Positions 8,956 through 18,554 of a stretch of 48,478 nucleotides of DNA are shown here, in pieces. Position numbers and translations under genes: made by a program. Origin of the DNA: Roseomonas sp. Lineage in GTDB: Bacteria; Pseudomonadota; Alphaproteobacteria; Acetobacterales; Acetobacteraceae. Every line of letters begins with the position of its first letter. Within the stretch, counting starts at the first letter, position 1. The notes beneath the pieces are model-generated. The model searched no databases. It was not told the DNA's origin and was given only the letters and a program-made list of their open reading frames with translations. The stretch spans positions 1-48,478 of the forward strand of contig JADCFP010000123.1 in assembly GCA_020249465.1 (NCBI GenBank), written 5' to 3'.

Positions 8956-9111
8956 ATGGAGAATAAACCCCAGGTCGAAAATGACCAAAAGCAGGCCCCC
9001 GCGCCGGCCAAGGCGCCGCCTGCCAAGCCTAAGGAAATTGGCGGCCCCAAAGGCCCGGAACCGACCCGCTTTGGCGATTGGGAACAGAAGGGCCGCGTCA
9101 GCGATTTTTAG
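8956..9111 (+). CDS. DUF1674 protein, succinate dehydrogenase assembly factor 4 homologue
   Basis: A 51-residue ORF starting at the ATG at 8956 and ending with TAG at 9109-9111. The first half is a Lys/Pro/Ala-rich tail. The second half contains E-I-G-G-P-K-G-P-E-P-T-R-F-G-D-W and ends G-R-V-S-D-F, the invariant core of the DUF1674/SdhAF4 family. Members bind flavinylated SdhA and protect it during complex II assembly. No sdh genes are in the window. The gene is divergent from htpX. Confidence 0.88.
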   Translation: MENKPQVENDQKQAPAPAKAPPAKPKEIGGPKGPEPTRFGDWEQKGRVSDF

Positions 9112-9284
9112 CGGGCCAGGGACGCGGGGCCGCTTGATGTCAGTTCCATGAACCCGCGCCAAATGGCTTGAAAGCGCGCCCCGCCCGGGCCAATTCCTGC
9201 GCGTGCAGTCGGGCGGGCGCGAATCCGCCGGCGCCATTGGATCGTTTCCCGCCCGCCCTTGTTTGCGGGATACGCTCCAAAACT

Positions 9285-9339
9285 TTGTTTGGTCGCATTT
9301 TCCAAGCCGCCGCGTGCTTCCACGCGGCTTGAAAATGCT
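9285..9339 (+). repeat. REP-like hairpin element, copy 1
   Basis: Core begins ttgtttggtcgcattttcc and ends cttgaaaatgct. Outer arms gcattttc / gaaaatgc and an inner 7-bp stem ccgcgtg / cacgcgg with loop cttc. Copies at 24550-24603 (minus) and 40356-40410 have the inner stem ccaagtg / cacttgg instead, so both sides of the stem changed together. It lies 24 nt upstream of the DUF2076 ATG. Confidence 0.75.
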
Positions 9340-9363
9340 CAATGTCGGGAGAAGGATTTCACA

Positions 9364-10017
9364 ATGACGGATGAGGAAAAGCGGATCATTACCGCTTTTG
9401 TTGAGCGGATGAGCGGCAATGCGGCAGTCGCCGGTGCGCCCTCTGGCCCCTGGGGTGCAAGCACGGCGCAGAAGCCGGACCTGCCGCCCATGGACCAGGA
9501 AGCTGACCGCCTGATCGCGGAGCTTTTCACGCGCTATCCGGAAGCGCGCTACCGCATCACGCAAGCGGCCTTCGCGCAGGAAGCCGCGCTGATCGAAGCC
9601 AATAACCGCATGCAGCAATTGGAATGGGAAGCCGAAGCCGCGCGTCGTGAAGGCCAGGCGCAGAAGGGTGGCATGCTTGGCGGGTTGTTCGGCGGCAATC
9701 GCCCTGCCCCCATGCCACCGCGCCCGCAGCCCTATTACCCGCCGGGCCATAACCCGCAGGCGCTGCAACAGCGCCAGGGTGGCGGCTTCCTTGGCACTGC
9801 GCTTGCCACTGCGGCGGGCGTGGCTGGCGGCATCATGCTGGGCAATATGTTGATGAGCGCGCTTGGCAGTGGTGGCGCGGCGCAGGCCGCTTCATCGGGC
9901 GGCTTCGCGCAGGAAGCCGTGCCCTCGTCCTCCGCTTGGAGCGGAGATGCTCAGCCGGATGCCACGGCGGATTACGGCAATGACGCCAGCGCCGATTGGG
10001 GCGACGAGGAAATTTGA
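9364..10017 (+). CDS. DUF2076 domain-containing protein
   Basis: A 217-residue protein whose N-terminus (E-E-K-R-I-I-T-A-F-V-E-R) and the stretch D-Q-E-A-D-R-L-I, R-Y-R-I-T-Q-A, Q-E-A-A-L and Q-Q-L-E match the DUF2076 family. The C-terminal half is Gly/Ala/Pro-rich, includes a hydrophobic glycine-rich segment (A-G-V-A-G-G-I-M-L-G), and ends in an acidic D-W-G-D-E-E tail as in other members. Function unknown. The start at 9364 is supported by gagaagga just upstream; a longer open frame would read through the REP-like repeat. Confidence 0.82.
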   Translation: MTDEEKRIITAFVERMSGNAAVAGAPSGPWGASTAQKPDLPPMDQEADRLIAELFTRYPEARYRITQAAFAQEAALIEANNRMQQLEWEAEAARREGQAQKGGMLGGLFGGNRPAPMPPRPQPYYPPGHNPQALQQRQGGGFLGTALATAAGVAGGIMLGNMLMSALGSGGAAQAASSGGFAQEAVPSSSAWSGDAQPDATADYGNDASADWGDEEI

Positions 10018-10024
10018 AAACCGG

Positions 10025-10053
10025 TAAGGCCCGCCTGGAAATGGCGGGCCTTA
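10025..10053. terminator. Bidirectional hairpin terminator
   Basis: Perfect 11-bp stem taaggcccgcc / ggcgggcctta with a 7-nt loop, between the DUF2076 stop (10017) and the convergent oxoamine synthase stop codon (10051), which lies inside the hairpin. On the plus strand it is followed by a short pyrimidine run (tcctttgg). Confidence 0.75.
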
Positions 10054-11364
10054 TCCTTTGGCTTCCTGGCGAATGGCGATCAGCGCTGCAACGGTGCTGC
10101 GGATATCGGCCTCACTATGTTCGCTCGACAGAAAGAACCGCAGCCGCGCTGCTTTCTCCGCCACCGCCGGATAGATGATCGGCTGCACATTGATGCCGCG
10201 CTCAAAGAGCTTTTGCGAATAGCGCCCCGCGGCAATCGAAGACCCCAGGATTACCGGGATGATTGCATGCGGTGTGGCCGATCCCGTATCGAAGCCGGCG
10301 GCACGCGCCAATTGCAGGAATAGCGCCGCATTGGCCTGAAGCTGCGTAACACGTTCCGGTTCCGCATGTAAAATCTTCAGGCTTTCCACTGCGGCTGCCG
10401 CCAAGGCAGGCGCGAGCCCCACCGAATAGACAAAGCCGGGCACGGAGTGGCGCAGCCATTCGATCAGGCTGGCATTGCCGGCGATATAGCCGCCACAGCC
10501 CGACAGGGTCTTTGAAAGTGTCCCCATCCAGATATCAACCTCATTCGGGTCAATACCGAAATGCTCATGCACGCCATGGCCGCGCGCACCAATAACGCCA
10601 AGCGCATGCGCCTCATCCACCATCAGCCAGGCGTCATGGCGGCGCGCAATTTCAATGAAACGCGGCAGATCGGGGATATCGCCATCCATGGAATAATGGC
10701 CCTCAATCACCAAAAGCGCCCGTCTTGCGCCGCGCCGCGCCTCGGCAAGGGCGGCCTCTGCGGCGCGCCAGTCATTATGCGCGAAGGAAACCCGCTTCGC
10801 ACCGGAAAGCCGCACCCCTTCCGTGCAGGAATTATGGATCGCCGCGTCATGCACAATCAGATCGCGCGGCCCCATCATATGCCCGATCACCGTGACATTA
10901 GTGGCGTGTCCTGAAACAAACACAAGCGCTGCATCTGCCTGGTAATGCGCCGCAACTGCCGCTTCCAGAGCACCATGCAATGGCCGTTCGCCGGAGACCA
11001 TGCGCGACGCCGAAGCCGATACCCCATGCCGATCAATCGCTGCCTTGGCTGCTGCCTGTACGCGCAGATCACCGTTCAGGCCAAGATAATTGTAGGACCC
11101 GAAATTGATCACCTCCCGCCCTGCAATGACACTATGGGCAGAAGGAACACCTTCATGAGGGCGGAAGAAGGGATTTTCCAATTCAAGATTGGCCGCCGCT
11201 TCGCGGATCAGCGCCATTTCCCGTTGGCCTGGCAATTCACGAAAGCTGCGCAGTGATTCGGGTGCCGGCGCATCCTCGCGCCGACGATGCAGCCGCGCCA
11301 GCAACGCCGCGCGCGTAGCAGCGGAAAGGCCAAAGCCGCTATTCATGGACCATTGCCTGTTCAT
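10051..11364 (-). CDS. PKS-associated alpha-oxoamine synthase (PLP-dependent, SPT/AONS/KBL family)
   Basis: A 437-residue fold-type I PLP enzyme. Family residues: H177 (ring stacking, A-I-H-N-S-C), D250 and H253 in D-E-A-H, and the Schiff-base lysine K285 in T-L-S-K-T-L. The segment F-G-S-Y-N-Y-L-G-L at 88-96 resembles serine palmitoyltransferases. The enzyme should condense an amino acid with an acyl thioester, releasing CO2. An N-terminal extension of about 80 residues precedes the usual start of the fold. The ATG at 11364 overlaps the PKS end by 26 nt; an inner ATG at 11346 overlaps by 8. Because the PKS ends in an ACP without thioesterase, this enzyme probably off-loads the polyketide, as in SxtA or FUM8 systems. 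The amino acid used is unknown. Confidence 0.85.
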   Translation of the reverse strand: MNRQWSMNSGFGLSAATRAALLARLHRRREDAPAPESLRSFRELPGQREMALIREAAANLELENPFFRPHEGVPSAHSVIAGREVINFGSYNYLGLNGDLRVQAAAKAAIDRHGVSASASRMVSGERPLHGALEAAVAAHYQADAALVFVSGHATNVTVIGHMMGPRDLIVHDAAIHNSCTEGVRLSGAKRVSFAHNDWRAAEAALAEARRGARRALLVIEGHYSMDGDIPDLPRFIEIARRHDAWLMVDEAHALGVIGARGHGVHEHFGIDPNEVDIWMGTLSKTLSGCGGYIAGNASLIEWLRHSVPGFVYSVGLAPALAAAAVESLKILHAEPERVTQLQANAALFLQLARAAGFDTGSATPHAIIPVILGSSIAAGRYSQKLFERGINVQPIIYPAVAEKAARLRFFLSSEHSEADIRSTVAALIAIRQEAKG

Positions 11365-14300
11365 GGGTTTCCATCAGCGCCTCAGCAGTCGCGAGATCCG
11401 GATTATCCTTGAACAACGCGCCCGCAACACGCTGCACCAGAATGGCGAGGGTCAAATCCTCGGTCACCGCCGTTAACGGCACGCTGATGCCAAGCCGCCG
11501 TTCCAACGCCATGCGCAATTCGATGCCGCCCAGTGAATCAAGCCCAAGCGCTGGCAATGGTTGATCAACGCGCACGGCCTCTGGCGGCAGGCGCAGAATG
11601 CGCGCCATTTCTTCCCGCGCCAAAGCAAGCACTTCTGTCCGCGCCGCTTCTGGCGTCATGGATAGCAACCTTGCACGCAAGGCTGCGCCATCAGCATCTT
11701 GCGTTGTCATTTGGCTGCCAAGCGCCGCGAAGGCGGGCTCCGTCAGAATGGGCAGCGCTGCCTGCATGCCCCCCCAATTCATGCGCGCCAGATGGATCAC
11801 AGGCGCGCCGGCACCAATCAAGGCGGGCAGCCTTGCCAAGGCTTCCTGCGCGGCCATGGCTTTGGCGCCACTCAAGCGTTCCAGCTTCTCAGCCGCCGCT
11901 GCCTCACGTGTGAGCACGCCGGCATCAGTGATCGGCCCCCATCCAACCGCAAGCGCTGCCTTGCCCTCAGCATGGCGGCGCCGCGCGAGCCCTTCCAAAG
12001 CGGCGTTGGCGGCGACGTAATTTGCCTGGCCGGGATTGCCAAAAACGGTGGTGGCCGAGGAGAATAGCAAAAACAAATGCAAGGGATCATCTGCGGTCTG
12101 TGCTTCCAAAGCCTCTGCCGCCAGAAGCTTCGGCGCCAGCACGCGCGCGAAACTCGCCTGATCCTGCCGCGCTGCGGCGCTATCGGCGAAAACGGCCGCT
12201 GCCTGCACCACGCCGCGAATGGGCGCGCCTTCCGCGCGCAACGCCGAAAGGACAGCGCCAAGCGCGGCACGGTCCGTTGCATCACAGGCATGAGCGCTGG
12301 CGCGGGCGCCGAGTGCCGCCAGAACGCGCAGCGCCGCATCAATCCCGGGTGTGGCCGCACCGCGGCGGGAGATCAATGCAATACGCCTAGCCCCCGCCGC
12401 CGCCAGCCATTTGGCGCATTCCAGCCCAAAGCCTTGCGTGCCGCCCAAAACCACATAACACCCGGCCTCATCCGGCTCCCAAGGTGCAGCGCTGGAATTG
12501 CTCTCCAGCGGCGGGCTGATCACGAGCTTGCCGATATGCGAAGATGCCTGAAGCTGACGGAAAGCGGCTTCCGATTCCTCGGCCGGAAAGGCGCGATAGG
12601 GAAGCGGCAGCAGCGTGCCATCGGCCAGCCGGGCGGCGATATCGCGCAACAACGCCTCAGCCAATGCAGGGCGGGCGCGGGGCAGGGCATCCGCATCCAC
12701 GGCGAAATAGCTGATATTGCGCCGGAAGGCGCCAAGCCCGGCGCGCCGACCTTCGGCAAAATCGCGCTTGCCCAATTCAATGAAGCGCCCAAAGGGCTTC
12801 AGGAGCGCCAAGCTTCTTTCCATCATGATGCCAGCAAGCGAATTCAGCACCACATCCACGCCATCCGGCCAGGTGGCACGGAGTGCATCGGCAAAGCCAG
12901 CATCGCGGCTATCCAGCACCAGATCAGCCCCAAGCTGGCGCAGGAAGGCGCGCTTTTCTGGCGTTCCGGCCGAGGTCGCAACCAGGGCACCCGCTGCCTT
13001 GGCGATTTGCAGCGCCGCTAGGCCAACGCCGCCCGCGCCGCCATGGATCAGCACGCGTTCATTGGGCCGCAGCCTCGCCAAGGTTTCCAGGGAATAGGCC
13101 GCGGTGATGAAAGCAACAGGAATGGTGGCCGCCGCTTCCGGCGTCATGCCTTGGGGCAGCGGTTGCAAAGCCTCCACCCGTGTCAGCGCATGGGTAGCGA
13201 AGGCAGCGGGGGCAAAGCCGAATACCTTGGTGCCCGGCTTCAGCCCGACCCCAGCCCCGGCTTCTTCCACAATGCCAGCGCATTCCATCCCAAGGCTTGG
13301 GCCTGCGAAGCCATCCATCAGCATATCTTCCGGCAGCAGCCCCTGCGCCCACATCACATCGCGGAAATTGAGCCCCGTCGCGGCAATGCGCAGCCTGACC
13401 TCACCTTCGCCAGGCTTGGGCAAGGTTTGGATCGGCTGCCAGACAAGGCTCGCCAACTGTCCAGGCTGGTCTATGGCAAGCCGGCCCGGAAAGGGCGGCG
13501 CCACTGCAGGCAGGCCTGTGCGGAGCAGCGGTTCGAATTGCCCGGCTTCGGAAAGGCTCACTTCTGGCGCAGCCGCCGCCCATTGAGCCATGAGCCGCAA
13601 CGCCAGGTCACCCGGCGATATGCGTGGCGCTGCCGTCACGCGTCGCAGCTTCAGGCCAGACATTTCATTGGCCAATACCCGCCCCAGCCCAAGCATCGCG
13701 CCGGCACGCGCTTCCTCAGCCTGGGCCACCATCATCATCCCCTTTGCCGCACCATCGGCTGCCGCAGCCAGGGCCGTGAGTGCCGCCAAGGTCGAAGCCG
13801 GGTCAGCCATGCCGGTTAGGGCAAGAATTTCCGCACCGCGCAGCGCCTTAGGTGGCGGTGTGTCGCCAAGCTTCAGGAGTGCAGGCCGTTCGGGCCCCCA
13901 AAGCGCAGCAAAGGCATCCGCCAAAGCCATGGCCTCAGCATCGGCAAAAATCACGCTGGGCGCAGCGATCTCACCGGCAGCTTTAGGCGGGTTTGCGATA
14001 GGATTTTGGCCGGAAATCAGCAGCGCGGGCCAGGGCGCTGCCTCCAACGAAATCACCTCGGCCGCTTGCCAGCCCGCAACGCCAAGCCCGGTCCGCCAGG
14101 CGGAGGCATCGGGCAGCGCGCCGTCGGCATCATAGCGCCACCAGGATGGGTCCTGCCCAAGGGTGAAATGCCACAGAGACGCTGGCGCCGGTTCCGCCAG
14201 CAGCAGCGCCGCCCCTGGTGCCGCCTGGGCTGCCAGCCCTTCCAGCAGCCCGAGCCCCGATCGGCTCAATACGGCCGGCGCAAGGCCCAGAACCACATCC

Positions 14301-17300
14301 GCCCTTTCCGCCACGGCGGGCGCAGATTTAAGGCTTTCCCAGGCGTCAAAACGAAGCGTGATGTTTTCTGCCACCGCGCCAGAGGCACCAGCCTTTGCCT
14401 CGCCAATGGCGCGGTAATGAATACGCCGGCCGGTCGCGCCAAGCACCGCCAAAGCGCCACGCGTCAATGCGCCCCCCGCGCCCAGTTCCAAAACCTTGAG
14501 CGGCCTATCCTTGGGCCAGGCAGCCGCCAATTCACGAAGCCCCGCCAAAAGCGGCGCCGCAAGGGCGCGCATGGCACCACCCTGGGCCGGTGGTGGGGGC
14601 AGGGTCTCTGCTTCACCGAGCAGGGCCGGCACCACTTGCTCCCGGGCGCGTGCCAGCCAGCCAAGATCGAGCGCCAGTTCAGGCTGTTCGGCCAAGACAG
14701 CGCGCCAGATGGCCTCAGGCGGCGGAAGGGGCTGATCTTCAAGGAGGCGCCAGCCGACGGCCAGCGGTTCCGCGGCTCCAGCCGCCGCCAGAATACGCCA
14801 AAGCGCCGCACGGTAAGGGCTTGCCGGGGCAGCATGATCGCGCAAGGCCGGCAGCGCTTCCGCGGCAAGATAGGCTTCCAGCAATAGCCCCGATTCCGCC
14901 ATGGGGGCCATTTGATCCCGGGCACGAACCGCCGCCAAAATCGGTTCCAAATCAATCGGTGCTGGGCCACCAGCCTCAGCCAAGCTTGGCACCGGATCGA
15001 GCCGAAAGGCAAGGCTTTCCAGCCGCTCCCGACCGGGCCTTGGCATGCGCTGGAACCAAATATCCTCAATCAGGGCGATCACCGCGCCAGCGGCATCGCG
15101 CAACGTCAGGCTTGCGGCAAAAAGCCTGGCGCCGCGTCGCCCTGGGATGATTTCCGCTGAGGCAATGGGTGCGGCATCGCGCCTCGCACAAAGCCTGCCG
15201 ATCCGGACCGGGACAATGGCCTGATCTGCGCCAAGGCTCTGTCCCAGCAGCAACGCGAAAAGCCCCTGCAAGGCGCCATCCAGCAGCGCGGGATGGAGCA
15301 TGAAACCATCATGATCCGGCGCTACTTCCGGCAGAATAAGGCGCGCCATTGCGGCGCTTCCGCCCGCATCTTTCGCCACAGTTTGTAGGCTTTGAAAGGC
15401 TGGGCCGTAATTCAAGCCATGCCGTGCAGCAAAGGCGATCACTTCCGAACCCTGGATCTGGCGCGTCTCCGCAAATTCAATCGTCGGAGCATCGGGCAGG
15501 CGTGGTAGCGGCGCGAAGCGCGCGCGGGCGCAAAGGGTCGGCGGCTCCTCAGCAAGGCGCGGGCGTGCTTCCAGGGTGAAGCCACCTTCGCCATCTGCCT
15601 TGTGGCGCAATTCCACCAGGCTCTCATTATTCAGGGTGACGGCACGCAGGATGGCGAGGTCCTGCACCTCCAGCACCGGGGCGTCGGGATGCATGAGCGC
15701 GGCAGCCGCCAGGGCGGCTTCCGCCATGGCGGCAGCGGGCAGCACGGCCTCACCAAACAGCTTATGATCAGCGAGCCACGGCGCGGCGGCGGTATCCAGC
15801 CACTGGGTCCATTGTCCTGGAGCGAGCCCTTGGCGGAACCCAAGTAGCGGATGATCCAATTCAGGGACCGTCATCCGCGCAGCTTCAACGGAAGATGGGA
15901 ACCAAATGGACCGTCGCGCAAAAGGGGTATGTGGCAATAGAGCGCGTTCAGCAGCACCCTGAAATGCGGGTGCGGTGCGCGGATCAGCGCCAGCAGCAAT
16001 GGCCCGATCGGCTATGGCTGGGAAGGGGTTCCCCGATCCATCCTGGCGTTTCAGGCTGGACAGGATCACAGCTTCCACCGTTGCGGCGCGCAGCGTTTCC
16101 CGGAGATAACTTTGCAAAACCGGTGCGGGGCCGATTTCGAGGAACAGCCGCGCACCCTGCCGCGCCGCTTCCGCTATCGCCGCCTGAAAGCGCACCGGTT
16201 CGCGCAGATTGCGCCACCAGTAAGCCGCCCCAGCTTCAGATCCGGGCAAGGTCATACCGGTGACCGAGGAAATCATCGGGCAATCACCCGGTCTGGTGCT
16301 GATCCCGGCCAAATCCTGCAACAGCCCTTCACGCACTGGCTCCATCGCAGCGCTATGGAATGCGTAATCCAGATCGAGCGGGATCGCGACGAGGCGCGCC
16401 GCTTCCGCGGCCTGGCAAAGCCGGGCTATCGCAGCCTCAGGCCCCGCGATGGTGAGGGCTGCTGGGGCGTTGATCGCAGCGATTTCAAGCCCCGGCCCGC
16501 ATTCTTCGAGCAATGGCGCAAGGGCTTCGGGGGTCCCGCCGATAGCCGCCATGCGCCCGGTGCCGCGCGTTGCATGCTGATGCCGGCTGCGCGCCACAAT
16601 CAGCGCCGCCGCCTGATCCAGCGAGAGTATTCCTGCCGCTTGTGCTGCGGCCACTTCACCGACGGAATGACCAATCACCAAGTCAGGCGAAATGCCTTCC
16701 GCCTTCAGCGCCGCCAGAACACCCATCTGCACCGCAAAAAGCAGGGGCTGGGCTAGGTCGGTACCGGCCAAGGCGGCATCGCTTACGCCCGCCTTGATCA
16801 AAGCAGCCGGCGAAACCCCAAGCCGTGGCGCCAGCGCCGCATCAGCGGCCAGCACGGTGCGCCGGAAGACAGACGAGGCACGAAACGCCTCCCGCGCCAT
16901 GCTCGCATGCTGCGCGCCATTGCCGCTGAAGACAAAGGCGATGCGGCCAATCGCGGCGATTCCCTGCGCGATACTCGCTTCGCGTTCTCCGCCTTCGTAG
17001 GCAGCCAATCGCTCAGACAAGGCGGCGCCATCGGCCCCGCGCAACACAAGCCGATGCGTCGCCAGATCACGATGCCGCGCCTGACCGCGCGCAAGTGCTG
17101 CCGCCTGCGCGGGCCCCGCACCCGCAAGCGTGTCACGCCAAGCCGCGACTGAAAGCCGCAGGGCCTCAGCAGAACGAGCGGAGAGGATCAGCGGCGGGGC
17201 AGTCTTTGCCTTGGCGGTGCGCTTGACCGGTGCAGCAGGCGCGCGGCCCAAAAGCGCCGCAGCATTGGTGCCGCCGAAGCCAAAGGAATTCACGCCAACA

Positions 17301-18547
17301 ACCGCGTCATCGGCGACCACAACCGATTCCATCGCGCGCGGTACAGCAAGGTTCAATTCGGCAAAATCAATCGCCGGATTGGGGTTTTCGAAATGCAGCG
17401 CGCGCGGCACGAAACCCTGTTCCAGCATGAGCATGGCCTTGAGTAACCCGGCCATGCCCGCGCCAGCTTCCAGATGGCCAATATTTGCCTTGGCGGAGCC
17501 AACCGGCAGCGGCGCGCTGCGCGCGCGCGCAATCGCCTGTCCAATCGCCCAGGCTTCGATGGGATCACCCGCCTGAGTGCCGGTACCATGGGCTTCAAAG
17601 GCCATGAAGCGGTCCGGATGTACCGCGCTTTTCTGCAGAACTGTCTTCAGCAATACAGCCTGTGCATCACGATTGGGGAGCGAAATGCCAACGGTACGCC
17701 CGGCCGTATTGCTCCCCGTCCCAAGCAGGAGCGCGCGGATTGGTTCCTGCGCTGCCTTGGCATCGGCAAGGCGGCGAAGGATGACAATGCCTGCCCCTTC
17801 GGCGCGCACATAGCCATCCGCAGCTGCATCAAATACTTGGCATCGCCCGCGCTGCGAGAGCATGCCCGCACGGGAAAATCCCATAAAGGCATAGGGCGAG
17901 AGCAGCAGGTTGACCCCGCCAACTACAGCGGCTTCCAGCGTAGGATCATCGGCAAGGGCTTGCGCGGCAAGATGCAGCGCCACCAGCGAGGATGAACAGG
18001 CGGTATCAATGGTCTGCGCCCCGCCGCGCAGATCAAACACATGGCCGATGCGATTGGATAGGATGGAAAGCGCATTTCCGGTCATGTGGAAACGGTCACC
18101 CGCCGCGGGATCATCCAACCGCAATTCGCCGAAATCGGTGGAAGAACCACCGATAAAGACCGCGATGTTGCGCCCAGCCAAAGCTTCCGGCCGCAGCCCT
18201 GCATCCTCAAAGGCGTCGCGAGTCACTTCCAACAGCAGGCGTTGCTGGGGATCAGCTTCCGCGATCTCCCTCGGCGAAAGGCCGAAGGCTTCAGCATCAA
18301 AGCCCCTAATATCGCCGATCGTCCCGGCAGCAAAGCTGTAGCTGCGACCCGCTACATCAAGGCGCGGGTGATACCAGCGCGCTTTTTCAAACCGATCGCT
18401 CGGGACTTCAGTGACGGCATCAACCCCTTCGCGCAGCAACGCGCCATAGGCGTTGAGGTCCTTCGCCCCGGGCAGCCTGGCGGCGGCACCAATGATCGCA
18501 ATGGGCGCAGGGCGGGCTCGATCCGATTTCGCTGTGCGGCTAGGCAT
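11339..18547 (-). CDS. Single-module reducing type I polyketide synthase (KS-AT-DH-MT*-ER-KR-ACP)
   Basis: A 2402-residue megasynthase. KS (about 14-436): C184 in D-T-A-C-S-S-S, H320 in E-A-H-G-T-G-T, H358 in N-I-G-H-L. AT (about 535-835): S628 in G-H-S-V-G and Y-A-F-H at 728-731, which suggests malonyl-CoA. DH (about 895-1170): H928 in the HxxxGxxxxP motif, D1090 and Q1094. Residues 1340-1500 resemble a methyltransferase with a degenerate SAM loop (L-E-L-G-A-G-G-A). ER (1690-2012): H-G-G-A-G-G-V-G at 1835-1842. KR (2030-2260): G-G-T-Q-G-F-G, S2164, Y2177, N2181. ACP: S2338 in G-L-D-S-L-G. No thioesterase. All reductive domains look intact, so it probably works iteratively to make a long saturated chain. 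Start chosen at the ATG at 18547, 7 nt after the glycosyltransferase stop; a TTG at 18589 is the alternative. Confidence 0.93.
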   Translation of the reverse strand: MPSRTAKSDRARPAPIAIIGAAARLPGAKDLNAYGALLREGVDAVTEVPSDRFEKARWYHPRLDVAGRSYSFAAGTIGDIRGFDAEAFGLSPREIAEADPQQRLLLEVTRDAFEDAGLRPEALAGRNIAVFIGGSSTDFGELRLDDPAAGDRFHMTGNALSILSNRIGHVFDLRGGAQTIDTACSSSLVALHLAAQALADDPTLEAAVVGGVNLLLSPYAFMGFSRAGMLSQRGRCQVFDAAADGYVRAEGAGIVILRRLADAKAAQEPIRALLLGTGSNTAGRTVGISLPNRDAQAVLLKTVLQKSAVHPDRFMAFEAHGTGTQAGDPIEAWAIGQAIARARSAPLPVGSAKANIGHLEAGAGMAGLLKAMLMLEQGFVPRALHFENPNPAIDFAELNLAVPRAMESVVVADDAVVGVNSFGFGGTNAAALLGRAPAAPVKRTAKAKTAPPLILSARSAEALRLSVAAWRDTLAGAGPAQAAALARGQARHRDLATHRLVLRGADGAALSERLAAYEGGEREASIAQGIAAIGRIAFVFSGNGAQHASMAREAFRASSVFRRTVLAADAALAPRLGVSPAALIKAGVSDAALAGTDLAQPLLFAVQMGVLAALKAEGISPDLVIGHSVGEVAAAQAAGILSLDQAAALIVARSRHQHATRGTGRMAAIGGTPEALAPLLEECGPGLEIAAINAPAALTIAGPEAAIARLCQAAEAARLVAIPLDLDYAFHSAAMEPVREGLLQDLAGISTRPGDCPMISSVTGMTLPGSEAGAAYWWRNLREPVRFQAAIAEAARQGARLFLEIGPAPVLQSYLRETLRAATVEAVILSSLKRQDGSGNPFPAIADRAIAAGADPRTAPAFQGAAERALLPHTPFARRSIWFPSSVEAARMTVPELDHPLLGFRQGLAPGQWTQWLDTAAAPWLADHKLFGEAVLPAAAMAEAALAAAALMHPDAPVLEVQDLAILRAVTLNNESLVELRHKADGEGGFTLEARPRLAEEPPTLCARARFAPLPRLPDAPTIEFAETRQIQGSEVIAFAARHGLNYGPAFQSLQTVAKDAGGSAAMARLILPEVAPDHDGFMLHPALLDGALQGLFALLLGQSLGADQAIVPVRIGRLCARRDAAPIASAEIIPGRRGARLFAASLTLRDAAGAVIALIEDIWFQRMPRPGRERLESLAFRLDPVPSLAEAGGPAPIDLEPILAAVRARDQMAPMAESGLLLEAYLAAEALPALRDHAAPASPYRAALWRILAAAGAAEPLAVGWRLLEDQPLPPPEAIWRAVLAEQPELALDLGWLARAREQVVPALLGEAETLPPPPAQGGAMRALAAPLLAGLRELAAAWPKDRPLKVLELGAGGALTRGALAVLGATGRRIHYRAIGEAKAGASGAVAENITLRFDAWESLKSAPAVAERADVVLGLAPAVLSRSGLGLLEGLAAQAAPGAALLLAEPAPASLWHFTLGQDPSWWRYDADGALPDASAWRTGLGVAGWQAAEVISLEAAPWPALLISGQNPIANPPKAAGEIAAPSVIFADAEAMALADAFAALWGPERPALLKLGDTPPPKALRGAEILALTGMADPASTLAALTALAAAADGAAKGMMMVAQAEEARAGAMLGLGRVLANEMSGLKLRRVTAAPRISPGDLALRLMAQWAAAAPEVSLSEAGQFEPLLRTGLPAVAPPFPGRLAIDQPGQLASLVWQPIQTLPKPGEGEVRLRIAATGLNFRDVMWAQGLLPEDMLMDGFAGPSLGMECAGIVEEAGAGVGLKPGTKVFGFAPAAFATHALTRVEALQPLPQGMTPEAAATIPVAFITAAYSLETLARLRPNERVLIHGGAGGVGLAALQIAKAAGALVATSAGTPEKRAFLRQLGADLVLDSRDAGFADALRATWPDGVDVVLNSLAGIMMERSLALLKPFGRFIELGKRDFAEGRRAGLGAFRRNISYFAVDADALPRARPALAEALLRDIAARLADGTLLPLPYRAFPAEESEAAFRQLQASSHIGKLVISPPLESNSSAAPWEPDEAGCYVVLGGTQGFGLECAKWLAAAGARRIALISRRGAATPGIDAALRVLAALGARASAHACDATDRAALGAVLSALRAEGAPIRGVVQAAAVFADSAAARQDQASFARVLAPKLLAAEALEAQTADDPLHLFLLFSSATTVFGNPGQANYVAANAALEGLARRRHAEGKAALAVGWGPITDAGVLTREAAAAEKLERLSGAKAMAAQEALARLPALIGAGAPVIHLARMNWGGMQAALPILTEPAFAALGSQMTTQDADGAALRARLLSMTPEAARTEVLALAREEMARILRLPPEAVRVDQPLPALGLDSLGGIELRMALERRLGISVPLTAVTEDLTLAILVQRVAGALFKDNPDLATAEALMETHEQAMVHE

Positions 18548-18554
18548 GGCCAAT

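Noticed and set aside
9112-9260. tRNA-like stretch with ggcgg-gcgcgaat-ccgcc stem-loop and trailing cca
   Set aside because: The loop is 8 nt without the TTCRA core, no acceptor partner or D-arm is found upstream, and the region just has GC-rich inverted repeats.
10117-18400. Numerous long plus-strand open frames opposite the PKS genes
   Set aside because: They are antisense shadows of GC-rich coding DNA, with Arg/Ala/Pro/His-rich products and no domains.
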